From Cryphonectria parasitica EP155 (taxonomy: Eukaryota; Ascomycota; Sordariomycetes; Diaporthales; Cryphonectriaceae), in the NCBI RefSeq assembly GCF_011745365.1, contig NW_024468912.1, positions 4,402,001 to 4,466,000 of the forward strand: a DNA stretch of 64,000 nucleotides, read 5' to 3'. This document shows positions 47,495-58,296 of this stretch, piece after piece. Each line of letters begins with the position of its first letter. Position 1 is the stretch's first letter. The position numbers and the translations under genes are program-made. The notes under the pieces were generated by a model that made no database searches, had not been told where the DNA came from, and saw nothing but the letters and a program-made list of their open reading frames with translations.

Positions 47495-49532
47495 ATGGCA
47501 ACAACCCAAGCCAACTCAGGCCGCAAGGCGGGCGTCCTACCCATCAATCCTGCCCAAGCACAAGCTCAAGCTCATAACCAGGCCGACACGTCTAAGCCTA
47601 CCAGAGGCAGGGCAGCTGCTTCTCAAGATGGGGTCAAGGCCAAGGTTCGATGGCTGCCCCCAGGCCTGACTGAAGATGAGTTCTTCAACATCCTAGGTGA
47701 TAGCTGGAAGCCACGCAGCGGCAAGGTCAGCTGGTACAGATATGCTGCTGGACACATACCTAAGAGGTATATTCCTCGGGGCGTTTTGAGCAAGAAGATA
47801 TGGTTTGGCATGGTCACTGACAGAATCGACCAACTCTATCTGCAGTGCGTCCAAGGATCCCAGCCCATCATGGGCCCTCCTTCAGGTCAAGGAGGAAAAT
47901 ATCGAGACTCTGGCCCAGGCCGTACGCGAAGCCGTGTGGGAGGATGCCAAGGGCACATTCAATAGTCCTTCTCTCATCGGTCCCCCCTACGTCGAACGCG
48001 CCATCTACAAGAAGATTCCCGCCGGGAAGCCCAAGAAAGACCCCAAGGAGGGCACGATCGACCAGGATGATGAGTGGCAGAAGTTCCTCGTCAGCCTGAC
48101 TGAGGACCCAGACGCGAAAAAGGACGAGAGCGAGACTGGCGTCGACGACCCCACCGCAACCGAATCAAATGCCAAACCGGCCGTCACGAACCTGGTGGCG
48201 CATATTCTCGAGAGCAAGGCGAACAAGGCGAAGGAGGCTGCCAATGCCAAGAGCAGGAAACACGCACGGCAAGAGTCGCAAGGCAAGGGCAAAGGATCGG
48301 CAGCCCCCGCCGAGGAATCCAAAAAGAAGTCCAAGGACAAGCCGGACAAGCCCAAAGAGACGGTCAAGATTCTTAAGAAACAGGCTGCTACGGAGGCTGC
48401 AGTGGAAGCTGCCAAGGCTGTCGCCAAGGAGATCAAAGCAGCAGCCGCTGCTGCACCTGAGGGTTCTGGCAGTCGCCGTAAACTAGGCATCAGTGACATA
48501 TTGAAGAGGGACTTGGGCCTCGCTGCGCCGTCGTCCAGGAAATCACGTCAGGAAGCGGCCGCTGCTAAGAGTGCCGAGTCTGAGGCACAAGCGAAGGAGG
48601 CGAGAGGTCAGGAGAACGGCACAGGAGCCACAGCTTCCAGCGCCGCCCAGACAGCCGACAAGTCATCAGCCTCGGCAGCACCAAAGTCCCAAGGCGAGAA
48701 GACGTCAAGAGGGGGCCGGAGGAGGGGTAAAGACTCCAAGGCCAGTGAAGCTAAAGCTGTCGGTCCTTCAGAAGCCTCAATCGCAGCCCCCGTCAAACCT
48801 CCCGTCATACTGCAGAAGAAGAAAGACGAAGCCACTGCATCGTCACTAGCTAAGGATACGCCACCTCATACGAAGACTGCCGCTAAGCCTGCCGCAGCAG
48901 CAGCAGCCGCCGCGCCAACTGGCTCTAAGGCAGGAGCTGTCAAGGGCTCCCAAGCTGGAGGTTCCCAGAAGAAAGCCACCGCCTCAGGTCCTTCCTCGGG
49001 AGCCACGCGAGCATTTTTGAAGCATGCCAATCCTTCACAGGGCGTCACAGAGGCGATCCTCAGGGAGGCCATGGAGGCTTTCGGAAGCGTCAGCTCCGTC
49101 GAGATTGACAGACGGAAAGGCTTCGCATACGTCGATTTTGCCGAGCATGACAGCTTGGTCAAGGTTATGGCTGCTAGTCCTGTGACCATCGCCAATGCCA
49201 CTGTGCAAGTTCTCGAGCGCAAAGATCAAGCGCCCAAGAAGGCTGCGGCTGCGGCTACGGCCAGCGGTCCTGCCCAGCCTGGCACCACGAAGGACAATGC
49301 TGCTGCGAGCTCGTCAACCGCTGCACTTCCCCCTTCCGCCCCTTCTGCCGAAAAGGCCAACGGTGAGCAGCAACAGGCGAAGCGCAGCAGACGGCGTGGT
49401 CGCGGCAAGGGCGGAAATGGAGCTGCGGGTGGGAATTCCGAGAGCAAAGGCGGCGATCAAGGGGGGGCTTCCAGTGGTGCTCCAGCTTCTACACCGGCCG
49501 CCGCCTCTGGTGGCGCATCTAATACAGGTTGA
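47495..49532 (+). CDS. UPF3: Nonsense-mediated mRNA decay factor Upf3 with C-terminal RRM, two exons
   Basis: Upf3 bridges the decay factors Upf2/Upf1 and mRNA in nonsense-mediated decay, shuttling between nucleus and cytoplasm. Exon 1 is 47495-47766 and exon 2 is 47846-49532; the 79-nt intron (GTATAT..CTGCAG) restores an AGT codon. Product about 652 aa. The Smg4/Upf3 domain (about residues 45-175) shows KVRWLPPGLTEDEFF, WEDAKGTFNSPSLIGPP and AIYKKIPAG, with KEGTIDQD following. The middle is a long Lys/Ala/Glu/Ser-rich disordered region. A second RNA-recognition-like domain at about 476-549 has the pattern of RNP motifs (VSSVEIDRRKGFAYVDFAE). The C-terminus is Arg/Gly-rich (SRRRGRGKGG). In-frame codons upstream of 47495 begin only with TTG, so this ATG is the start. 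The central charged low-complexity region should evolve fast. Confidence 0.92.
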
Positions 49533-50725
49533 GGTATATGCGTTGTAGAGGACTTCAAGATGGAGACCCGATGTCTGTTCGATGTCGATCGGATCTACAA
49601 GAGAAGGACGGTCATGCGTATCGAGCGTTCTACATGCGGACCAAATTATTTTGCCCCGCTCCATTTTAGTCGCATCCAGTCGCGGCCTGATCTCTTCCAC
49701 GATGCTATATACAGATTGGACGCGGGTGTGTTTCTCGAGCACAGAGATCGCAGAGAGTGAGACTGAAGGAACGATGGATGCGAAACATATCGAAAGCCAT
49801 CTGCTTTATTTGCACAGAGGTAGCTGCCGTAGTATCTTGAAGGATGGACAAGGCGGAGGAGATGATCAGTGGCCGATCCAGCCAATGCGGGCCCCAGCAT
49901 TCATCGCCCTTGAGCTGTCTTATTCGTCCGTTTTGGGCTGGGACCGGATAGACTTTGCTCGCCCATTGGGCAATGCATAAACCAATTCGTGGTTTTGGCA
50001 GCGTGATCGACGTCTTCATCGTGCCATGGTCTTATTCTCATCATAGATTTTCGTGCAACCCTTAGCTCTTATTCTTGTGTTGGCTTTTGCTCCTATTGGT
50101 CTCGTCTGTCTCTGTTGCAATCTCAATACCCACTCACATCACAGCCTCGCTCCCCCGCCTTTCTGTTCTTCGAAATGCAGCTGGTCTGCCTGGAACTCGT
50201 CTTGCTTTGGGCAAAGTGAGACGGATGACCTCAGCTTTCCGAGAGCCGCCCTCGTGACCTGGGACAGGTGGAGTCCAATGCCACCTGGTCGCAGTCCTGC
50301 AGCCGCTCGAATAGCAGACTACAGTGGCAGTGCTTCGTCCAAAATGTACATTCGTGGTCTACGTGGCACCATTTGCGGCTGTCCTGACTCATTGCTTCAG
50401 AGCCTCATCAAGCACGCAACTTGTTTCCGCAAGAGCTGCAGACCCTCATGTAATCCGACTTGACTCCCGTCCTCTACCCTCTCATCTTTGATGATCGGTA
50501 AACTTTTCCTGCTTCCCTAGATCACGGACAGCTTTGCGCATTTTACTCACGATCTTCTCCTCTTATGAGACCCTTCTCTTTCTACCTTGGGGCTCCTCGG
50601 CTGATATTACCATTCTCAGCGCCAAAGCCTGAAGCCGATTTCTTGATGCGTCCATTCATATCTCCTTGAGACTTTCAAGGAAGGACTAAGTTGGCTGAAC
50701 AAATTCTTGTTCGAAGGCGGACAAG
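49533..50725. other. Intergenic region between UPF3 and the zinc-ribbon membrane protein gene
   Basis: About 1.2 kb. Contains the UPF3 3' UTR and the promoter of the next gene. Short frames on both strands (up to 142 codons) mostly overlap the UPF3 end and lack protein-like patterns. No gene supported. Confidence 0.6.
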
Positions 50726-53268
50726 ATGGGAGGCAGAGAAGTAATCTGCTTGATGTGGGTGTGTCGCAGGTGCGGCAGGGGGCCTTGGAACTCAAAGACC
50801 GCGCCTTTTTGTCTAAATTGCGGTCATGTATTCGATTTAGATTGTCACAGAGATCCGGTGTACACCAGTTCCAAAGAAGAGCCAAGCAAACGCGACGCCT
50901 TCACATATAAAGAGCTCAACGATGATACTGGAGCAAGGACAAATGCACCGAAGAGATTCGATCAGAAGCTTGGCAACAACCTGTCTACAGGGTCATCTAC
51001 ACAGCCCAAGCAGCCAGTGCCCAGCGCGAACCATCATCCAGGAATACCAGTTGCTTCTTCAACTCACGACTCGACGAACATACACCAAGCTCGACCGCAA
51101 CCCCCGACGCTAGCTTATCCACACAATGGTGGCAATTCTGAGTATATTGGCGACGATCGTGTTGGTCAAAGCCCGGAGCAAAGTGCCTTTACAAAATACG
51201 ATAGTGTGTTATCGCCAGAAAAACCGCCCCCGCTCGGCGACATGGTTCATGAAGAGGAGTCTGATCAATTCTCCGACTCGTCGAGTGTCTTTACGCACGC
51301 ATCCAGTTTGGATTCCAGCACGACAACTTCATCATCGCTTGGACCTGGGGCTTCAACTGTTCGGCAGGAAGCCGTAGACACATTTGCGCAGCTACTACTA
51401 CAGGATGAAGCTATCAAAATTGTACTCGCCGAAGGACTGGAGACAATCGGGCTCGAGAGGCTGGAGCAAGAATGTCGTCGGTTGGTGCGGCGATTTGCTA
51501 TTGACGTCCTCCAGGAGGCTGAAAACGAAGCGCAAAAACAGCTTGGAAAGATGGTCAAACGCAATGCTAGGTCAATCACGCATATCATGATTTCGAATTT
51601 GAGACAACCAACGAATACACAGCCTTCAAATCTTGAGCAGTGGCTGCAATCATTGAATCCGGGTGGGAAAGGCTTCCCAGATAAGCCGGAGAACGAAAGC
51701 ACTGAGAACGAAAGCACTGAGAACGACAGTGACGAGGATAATAAACTGCCTGACACCCTGCCGAGAATTGATCAACTACGAGCATTTGTTTTCGCATCTA
51801 TAGCCTTCTCAAAATTTCGAGCGAAATTGGACGACCTTGTCCACCGGAAGATCCCTCAACAGGCAATGCTGGATGGAATGGAACGCAGGGGCTTAGCTGC
51901 CACCGAGGAACAAGATTATAATCGTGCATCAACTATTGAGCACTTTCTCAGAAAGATATGCCGGCCGTTGGGAGCAATGCTGCCTCCGAATACGATTTCT
52001 GCCCTGGCCAGCTTTCTCCAGGTCACAATGAGGCCTCGAATCCCGGAAGGTCACAAGAGAATAACCTGGATCTGTGTGAGTTCGACAGTTGCAATATCAT
52101 GCGTACGAGGAGCTGTACATACTCATTAGAAAATATTCTAGGGATGCGGTAAGGCTATGTACGCTGATGTTCAGGAGGCAGAGGGAGGAGCAGCGGCGCG
52201 CCTGGAGCAGGAGTTGAGGAGGGATGCTGCCGCCGCCGCCGCGGCGAGATCTTGTGTGGGTACGCCAATTGCGACCGAGGGATCTCAACCTACTAGAGAA
52301 ACTGCCATGGTCCAGGAGACACACAATAACGTTCCATCATCTGGCCCGACAAGCATGCCTGAAACATACGGAAGCTCGAGTTCTGGTGCAGTGGCCTCAC
52401 AGAACATGCATTCATCGGTGCCAGACCCGGAGGGCGATTCAACGCCAACAAGGCAAAGATTCCTCTTGCTCTGTGTTAATGGACCCAGTTACACGAGATG
52501 GCAAAGCATTGACATCTCTGGCGACCTCGACGACGTCAAATTTTTTGACGCCATTCGAAAGGAGTATAAAAAGCTACGACGGAGCTACACCCGCGATTAC
52601 AACCACGTTACCTGTCACGAGGCTTGGAAGCGAGTCTTGCCGAAGCTTCTGCTTTGCGGTGACCTCTGCTGGGACATTGCTCAAGTGTTCTTTACCCCCA
52701 AGTCGGCTAATTTTGTCAAGGTACGAAATGATCCATAGCAACTTTGTGAGAGGAGATAGGACACTGATGAGAATAAATTGCCTAGTTTCGAGCTCTGCCG
52801 GCCAAGAATATGATGATCGCCGACGTTCATGACGAACCTTGTCTACCGCCGAGACAAGAGGTCGTTGAGGGTCGTTATCACTACCAACCTTGCCCTCAAG
52901 ACACGCACAATCCTTGTCTGCGCGTCCCGTATTTGCACATGTTGTGGTCGCCGGGTGGCCCACATACGTACAATTTCTGGACCAACCGCACACCGAAGAA
53001 GCTCAAAGAGGGTCTTCGATGTCAGAATGACCTAGAAGATGTCACCGGATGGGGCGTCTATATAGTTGAAGGGCCGAACTATCTCTCACTGGCCATGATG
53101 ACAGTCGTTTCTTTGATTTCAAGTATGGTGCTAGGTCTGGGGTACGCACTGAAGACACACGACGTCTCGAGCGGTTTCACAGTAGCTTCATTTTTTCTTG
53201 CAGCAGAGGCAATGGTTTTGACAATGGGGATGACGGTGCTGATTACCGCTTTATCTCATCCGAATTGA
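50726..53268 (+). CDS. Fungal-specific protein with N-terminal zinc ribbon and two C-terminal membrane segments, three exons
   Basis: Exons: 50726-52075, 52142-52720 and 52786-53268; introns of 66 and 65 nt (GTGAGT..TCTAG, GTACGA..CCTAG) are both phase 0. Product about 803 aa. Residues 11-34 form a RanBP2/zinc-ribbon-like motif (WVCRRCG..W...FCLNCGHVF, four Cys as CX2C pairs). Residues 40-230 are disordered and Ser-rich. A helical region at about 215-300 is followed by an acidic repeat in which NESTE occurs in tandem. Around the first splice a second Cys pair appears (ITWIC|GCG), followed by YADVQEAEGG. The last 270 residues hold a Trp/Pro-rich domain (PHTYNFW, GWGVYIVEGPN) and two hydrophobic segments at about 740-800. 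I recognise the layout as a large, uncharacterised fungal family, often of multiple paralogs in Sordariomycetes, but no function is established. Membrane anchoring is inferred. Confidence 0.78.
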
Positions 53269-54290
53269 GAAAAGCACCAGGGCGAGACATTTCAACGGCG
53301 GACAGGTTTTTCTTACACCATAACTCACATCAATTCAGCTGTCTTTCTGCGCACCTATCACAAATAGTATTTGTCACTTTCTGAGGCTATCCTTTGAACA
53401 CAGGAGCATGCTACAGTGACTGCGGCAATCTCGCATGAGAGTTGTGTCTTTGAGAAGTCCACTGTTGTCTCAATGTCTTGACCGCCTTGCCTTTTGAAGA
53501 GTCCTCAATCGTCAGTGAGGATACAGAACACGTCTTCGATATGGAACACGTCGTACCTTAGACCATCATTTATATTTCAGGGCTTGGAAATTTGTTAGAT
53601 TTATGGTTCTCCATTGCCTAGTAAAGGGACCGGCGCTTTAAGTAACTTACATACAGTTGTATTTGCTTATTTTTCTTGTTCTTACCCCCCCCCCCCACAA
53701 AAAAAAAACCCCTCTTGATATAGACTGGAATTTTCATTCCGAGATCTTGCGGAAACCCATTTATCGTTAAATATTCAGGCCAAAATTGTCACGAAAATAC
53801 TTGTATCTCCGTTCAACATGAAGGAGATATGAAGGAGATACGAAGGAAAATTGTTGAGAATAAGTTTTTAATCGAATCTAGTTAAACCGAACGCGTCATT
53901 CTCAGGCGGTCAGGCATAACTAATGAACAATTAATCCAAACTAAAAATTAGATAGCTTTTTTCTTTTCAAAATTCTTGATCCGCCCGAGATAGATGCTGG
54001 ACGATATGCCTGTAATACAGTGGGATAAGAAGCAAGAAAACACCAAGCCTATCTGTCGGGGCTCTCCGATGGCTGCCGGATCGCAATGCCTAGCGGGTCT
54101 TGTTCCCTCAACCTAGAAGATAAGCACTGCTTCAGGCCGAGGCTAACTATGTAGTATTTCCTATCTTCAAATATAATGACCGTCATACCCGCAAGGGAAG
54201 TCTTATTAATACTACCAGCCTTCCTGCAGTCCTTGGGGCCTGAAAAAACTGTCAAGAGGGATCCATAGTCTTCGTGGTCCGGCAGTCATC
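53269..54290. other. Intergenic region upstream of the amidase gene
   Basis: About 1 kb, AT-rich. Contains a C12 run next to A9 (53685-53708) and a near-tandem GAAGGAGATA repeat forming an inverted repeat with GTATCTCC at about 53802-53841. No gene was seen. Confidence 0.6.
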
Positions 54291-56081
54291 ATGGCGCACA
54301 ATCTCAAGTTCGCCTTGCAGCTGTTATTATTACCCGCAGGTGCCATTCTAGGCGTCCAGGGCGTCACCCATACACCAAACGCGACCGCAACTCTGGTGCC
54401 AGCCTCGCTGTTTCCCCTGGAGCAGTATGCTGACACCGCCGAGCTCTTCCCCATGGGCCCCTGCGGCAGCTTCCAACTCGAGGAGGCCACCATCGACCAG
54501 ATGCAGGCGGCCATGGCCAACGGCACGCTCACATCGCAGCAGCTGGTGGCCTGCTACATGACCCGGACCTACCAGACCAACTCCTACGCCAACACGCTGC
54601 TCCAATTCAACCCGGACGTGTTTGCCATCGCTGCCAAGATGGATGCCGAGCGGGCTGCAGGCAAAATCCGAGGTCCTCTCCACGGCATCCCGTTCACCGT
54701 CAAGGACAACATCGCCACTAAAGACAACATGGAGACCACGGCTGGCAGCTGGGCTTTGCTGGGGAGCATTGTGCCTCGCGATGCCTTTGTGGTGAAGCAG
54801 CTGAGGGAGGCTGGTGCGGTGTTGTTTGGAAAGGCGACGCTGAGCGAGTGGGCTGATATGAGGAGTAACAGTTACTCTGAAGGCTACTCGGGCCGTGGTG
54901 GGCAGTGCAGGAGTGCGTACAACCTGACGACGACGCCCGGCGGGAGCAGCTCGGGGAGTGCCTCTGGGGTGGGAGCCAACGCCATCGCCTTCTCGCTCGG
55001 CACGGAGACGGACGGCAGCGTCATCAACCCTGCTGAGAGGAACGGTGTGGTTGGCATCAAGCCAACGGTTGGTCTAACTTCTCGGAACGGGGTCGTTCCC
55101 GAGTCCGAGCACCAAGACACCGTGGGAAGTTTTGGGCGCACCGTTCGGGATGCGACGTATGCCCTGGATGCCATCTATGGTGTGGACACCAGGGACAACT
55201 ACACTTTTGCGCAGGAACAGCAGACCCCTGCGGGCGGCTACGTGCAGTTCCTGACGGACAAGGCCAGCCTGGAGGGCGCCGTCTTTGGCCTGCCTTGGGA
55301 CAGTTTCTGGGTCTATGCCGACTCGGAACAGCAGCAGATTCTCCTGTCCATCATCTCGCTGATGGAATCTGCTGGCGCCACCATTGTCAACAACACGGAG
55401 ATTCTGGACTACGAGACCATTATCAGCAATGATGGCTGGGACTGGGCCTGGGGCACCACGCGAGGCTATCCCAACGAGAGCGAGTACACGGTTGTGGCTG
55501 TGGACTTTTACAACAACATCAACACATACCTGTCGGAGCTGAACAACACCGACATCCACACCCTCGAGGACATCGTGCAGTACAACTACGACAACGACGG
55601 AAGCGAAGGTGGATACTCCTACCCAGACGAGGGCGGCATACCGGCCTTCGCCTCCGGCCAGGATGGTTTCCTCGCATCCCTGGCCACAAAGGGCATCAAG
55701 AACGAGACCTACTGGCAGGCCCTCGGCTTCTGCCAGGGCACGACCCGCGGCGGAATCGACTGGGCCCTCAGCGGCGGAGGCCAGAAACTGCCGGCCAACA
55801 CAACCAAGCTGGACGGTCTCCTGGTGCCGCCGGATGTGGGACAGACGTACCAGGTCGCCGCGCAGGCTGGCTATCCCATGATCACGGTGCCGGCGGGGGT
55901 GCACTCGGCCGATGGAATGCCGTTTGGGCTGGCGATTATGCAGACGGCGTGGGCGGAGCCGGAGCTGATCAGGTGGGCGAGTGCTATTGAGGACTTGCAG
56001 CTTACTACAGAGGGTTTTCCTTATAAGAGAACGTTGCCCACGTGGGGTTCTTATCTGGAAAGGAATATTCCCATAGTCTAG
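54291..56081 (+). CDS. Secreted amidase (amidase signature family), intronless
   Basis: Hydrolase of carboxamides; the substrate is not evident. Product 596 aa, single exon. A hydrophobic leader (residues 5-24) marks secretion, and many NxT/S sites (for example NAT, NGT, NLT, NNT, NET) suggest N-glycosylation. The Ser-cisSer-Lys triad of the family can be placed: Lys138 in FTVKDN, the cis-Ser (Ser219) in TPGGSSSGSASG, and the nucleophile Ser243 in GTETDGSV. The DGS variant of the usual GGS is seen in fungal members. The C-terminal half has the expected GLLVPPD and GYPMITVPAG segments. It is followed tail-to-tail by a secreted fucosidase, 356 bp between stops. An AATAAAA at about 56124 may be its poly(A) signal. 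Possible roles are nitrogen scavenging or detoxification of plant amides; both are inference. Confidence 0.92.
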   Translation: MAHNLKFALQLLLLPAGAILGVQGVTHTPNATATLVPASLFPLEQYADTAELFPMGPCGSFQLEEATIDQMQAAMANGTLTSQQLVACYMTRTYQTNSYANTLLQFNPDVFAIAAKMDAERAAGKIRGPLHGIPFTVKDNIATKDNMETTAGSWALLGSIVPRDAFVVKQLREAGAVLFGKATLSEWADMRSNSYSEGYSGRGGQCRSAYNLTTTPGGSSSGSASGVGANAIAFSLGTETDGSVINPAERNGVVGIKPTVGLTSRNGVVPESEHQDTVGSFGRTVRDATYALDAIYGVDTRDNYTFAQEQQTPAGGYVQFLTDKASLEGAVFGLPWDSFWVYADSEQQQILLSIISLMESAGATIVNNTEILDYETIISNDGWDWAWGTTRGYPNESEYTVVAVDFYNNINTYLSELNNTDIHTLEDIVQYNYDNDGSEGGYSYPDEGGIPAFASGQDGFLASLATKGIKNETYWQALGFCQGTTRGGIDWALSGGGQKLPANTTKLDGLLVPPDVGQTYQVAAQAGYPMITVPAGVHSADGMPFGLAIMQTAWAEPELIRWASAIEDLQLTTEGFPYKRTLPTWGSYLERNIPIV

Positions 56082-56437
56082 TTGGTTTCTTTTCAAGTCA
56101 AATCTTGAGTATCCTTTATTTCAATAATAAAAGTACGCAAACTGGTAACAAAACTTCTTGCCACCTTCAGTGCAGCCAAATACTGTGGTTCGCATGGAGT
56201 ATGAGACGCGGCGTGGTAAGTTGAATGCACTCCAGACTCGTCGCCACCTGCATGAGACGGTATGGATTATGTTCAAATTTAATATATACAACACTATAAA
56301 GAAGTCTGGGTAAGGTTTGGGAAGATACTAGCTCTTGCTCAAAGGCGAATCCTTCTCAGTAAAGGCGTGCAGATACACCGCAGATTGTTGTGCCTCTTCC
56401 TAGCATTTCCTCTCCCAGCGAACCACGCAGGCTTACT
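56082..56437. other. Convergent 3' region between amidase and fucosidase
   Basis: 356 bp holding the two 3' UTRs, including an AATAATAAAA stretch at about 56121-56130. No gene was seen. Confidence 0.65.
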
Positions 56438-58296
56438 TCAAGTCGATGTCGAGTTCCCGCACAGATTGAACGAGACCGATCGCCATTTGGGCGTGTCCAC
56501 AAACTTGGTTGCATTTACAGTCACATCCGTGACTGTTATTGCTTTGTCGAAGAGATCGATCCGTTTGTGACCTATACTGCTTCCGTTCGAGACCAAGGTC
56601 CACTTCACGTCTTCCAGTCAGTATCTCCTATAAAAGCCCTCGCAGTCCAGAGCTCTTTGTGGAAGATCTCGCAAAGACATCTTGAGTTGAGGAATATATA
56701 GATATTGTGCTGAAAAGAATCATAAAGGGGGAGGAGAGAGTAGAAAGACAAAAAGAACGAAAAAGAATGAAAGCAGAGAGGGGAGAGGGGGAAAATCTGG
56801 CGCCAAGGGTCACTCACAGGTACGTTCAAGGTCCCATTCATCTCTTCTGCATCTACAATCTTGGCCCAGACCTCATAAGACCGGATAACCTGCCCAACTG
56901 TCTGGTCCTCCATCATGACGATGCGATCAATCGACGTGGGGTAATCGAATGTGAAAGAAACTCCCGTTGCCGTAGTGGTATTACTGAAATGCGTGCTGTC
57001 GATCGGGCTTCCATAGCAAGACCGTATAAAGTCCCCAAGAGCCTTGTACAGAGCCGCATGGCGGGCTGGGATGAGCCCACTGCGGTCGGGAGCAAGATCG
57101 AGCTCCAGAAGACAATTGCGGCCGACCGTCTGGTGGTAGACGTCAATCATCTCGTCGAGTGGTCGCAGGGGCTGGTCCTCGCCCCAGAACCAGCGGTCGT
57201 CGGCTTGAAGAGTGGTGTCGCACTCTGCCGGGGCGAAATAAGGGCTTGTCGGGTCGCCGCCGTCGTTGGAAATCCCAGTAGACCATATTTCTTCGTCTGA
57301 TAGACCAGCTTTATATCGTAATTGAGTCTTTAGCGTGTGAATTCCAATCTCATCAAAGCTTAGTGGTTACTTACTCTCTGTGCCGATCCAGCGGATGGCA
57401 TTGCTGGAGAGACAGGTCCCGTTCGTGGTGCATGAATTGAAAATACAAGCCTGCGGCTGATACTCCTGAAGCAAGTCCTGAAGTTGCTCAGTCTGGCTTT
57501 CGCTGTAGCCTCCGTCGAACCAGAGCTTGGGAGAAAGAAGAAAAATGTCAGTAATTCTGCACCTCGCGTTTATTAAAGATTTGCCGGTCTTGATGCTCAC
57601 CTCCGTGAGGGTGCCGTATTTCGTCCACAACTCAGTCAACTGTGCCATCACAATCTCGTCATATGTCTCGTTTGTGACCAAAATCTCCCCTGGGGACCAT
57701 GTCGCGTTGACCAGGGAGTCTTGCACGTTTAGAAAGTTGTTCACTATGGTGCTGTAGTAGAATCCATGCCCGACCCCATACTTCTCAGCCGACTGGGTGA
57801 AGAGCTGCACGACATCGGTGCCGTTGACAGGCGAGTACGCCACGCTGTAGTTGTACGGACTCGTCGTGTTTTCCCTCGTTTCGAAAGTCACCGCACTCGG
57901 CCAATTCGCCCAGCCGCAATTGTGCTTGGCCACCAGCGTCGCATACTTGGCGCCGAAGGCCGTGATGCTGTCCAGCCACTGGTCCGTGTTGAGGAGCGTG
58001 GGATCGAAGAGGTCTGGATTCGGAACAAGGCCCGGCACGCCGTTGCAGCCGTCGATGTCGATGTAGGTGGCAATCTCGAAGTGGATGAGCATGCCCATTT
58101 CTTTGTCTTGGAAGTTGAGTTGGTCTTGTGTCGGCAGGGCGATGATGGATCCGTCGATAGGCGATATGCGATAATTAGGGTAGGTTGCATTGAGATCTCG
58201 CCGGGCATCTTGATATAGAGGGGCTTGAGCAGTGCTGGATGTTACTATGAGCGCTGCTATCAAGCCACTTGCGGCTCGAAAATGAGGAGAAAACAT
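56438..58296 (-). CDS. Secreted alpha-L-fucosidase, glycoside hydrolase family 29, four exons
   Basis: Releases terminal alpha-L-fucose from glycans; secreted. Exons: 58296-57601, 57525-57375, 57296-56818 and 56602-56438; introns of 75, 78 and 215 nt have GT..AG ends, and the last has a CTGAC branch 17 nt before the acceptor. Product about 496 aa. Signal peptide at residues 1-24 (IAALIVTSSTAQA). The N-terminal TIM-barrel shows MGMLIHFEIATY, KHNCGWANWPS and LWFDGG at 233-238, whose Asp236 aligns with the GH29 nucleophile. RWIGTE, ISNDGGDPTSPYFAPAECDT and FWGEDQPLRPL follow, typical of the fungal branch. Exon 4 adds a beta-sandwich-like tail (GSSIGHKRIDLF, ATKFVDTPKWRSV). GH29 enzymes are scattered among ascomycetes, so gain or loss by transfer is possible but not shown here. 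A TTTATAT at about 58570 may be its TATA box. Confidence 0.9.

Noticed and set aside
48005..49447. Minus-strand frames opposite UPF3 (up to 164 codons)
   Set aside because: Shadows of the Lys/Ala-rich coding sequence on the other strand.
55074..56096. 340-codon minus-strand ORF under the amidase gene
   Set aside because: Antisense shadow of the GC-rich amidase coding sequence, Arg/Val/Gly-rich with no motif; the + strand protein has clear catalytic residues.
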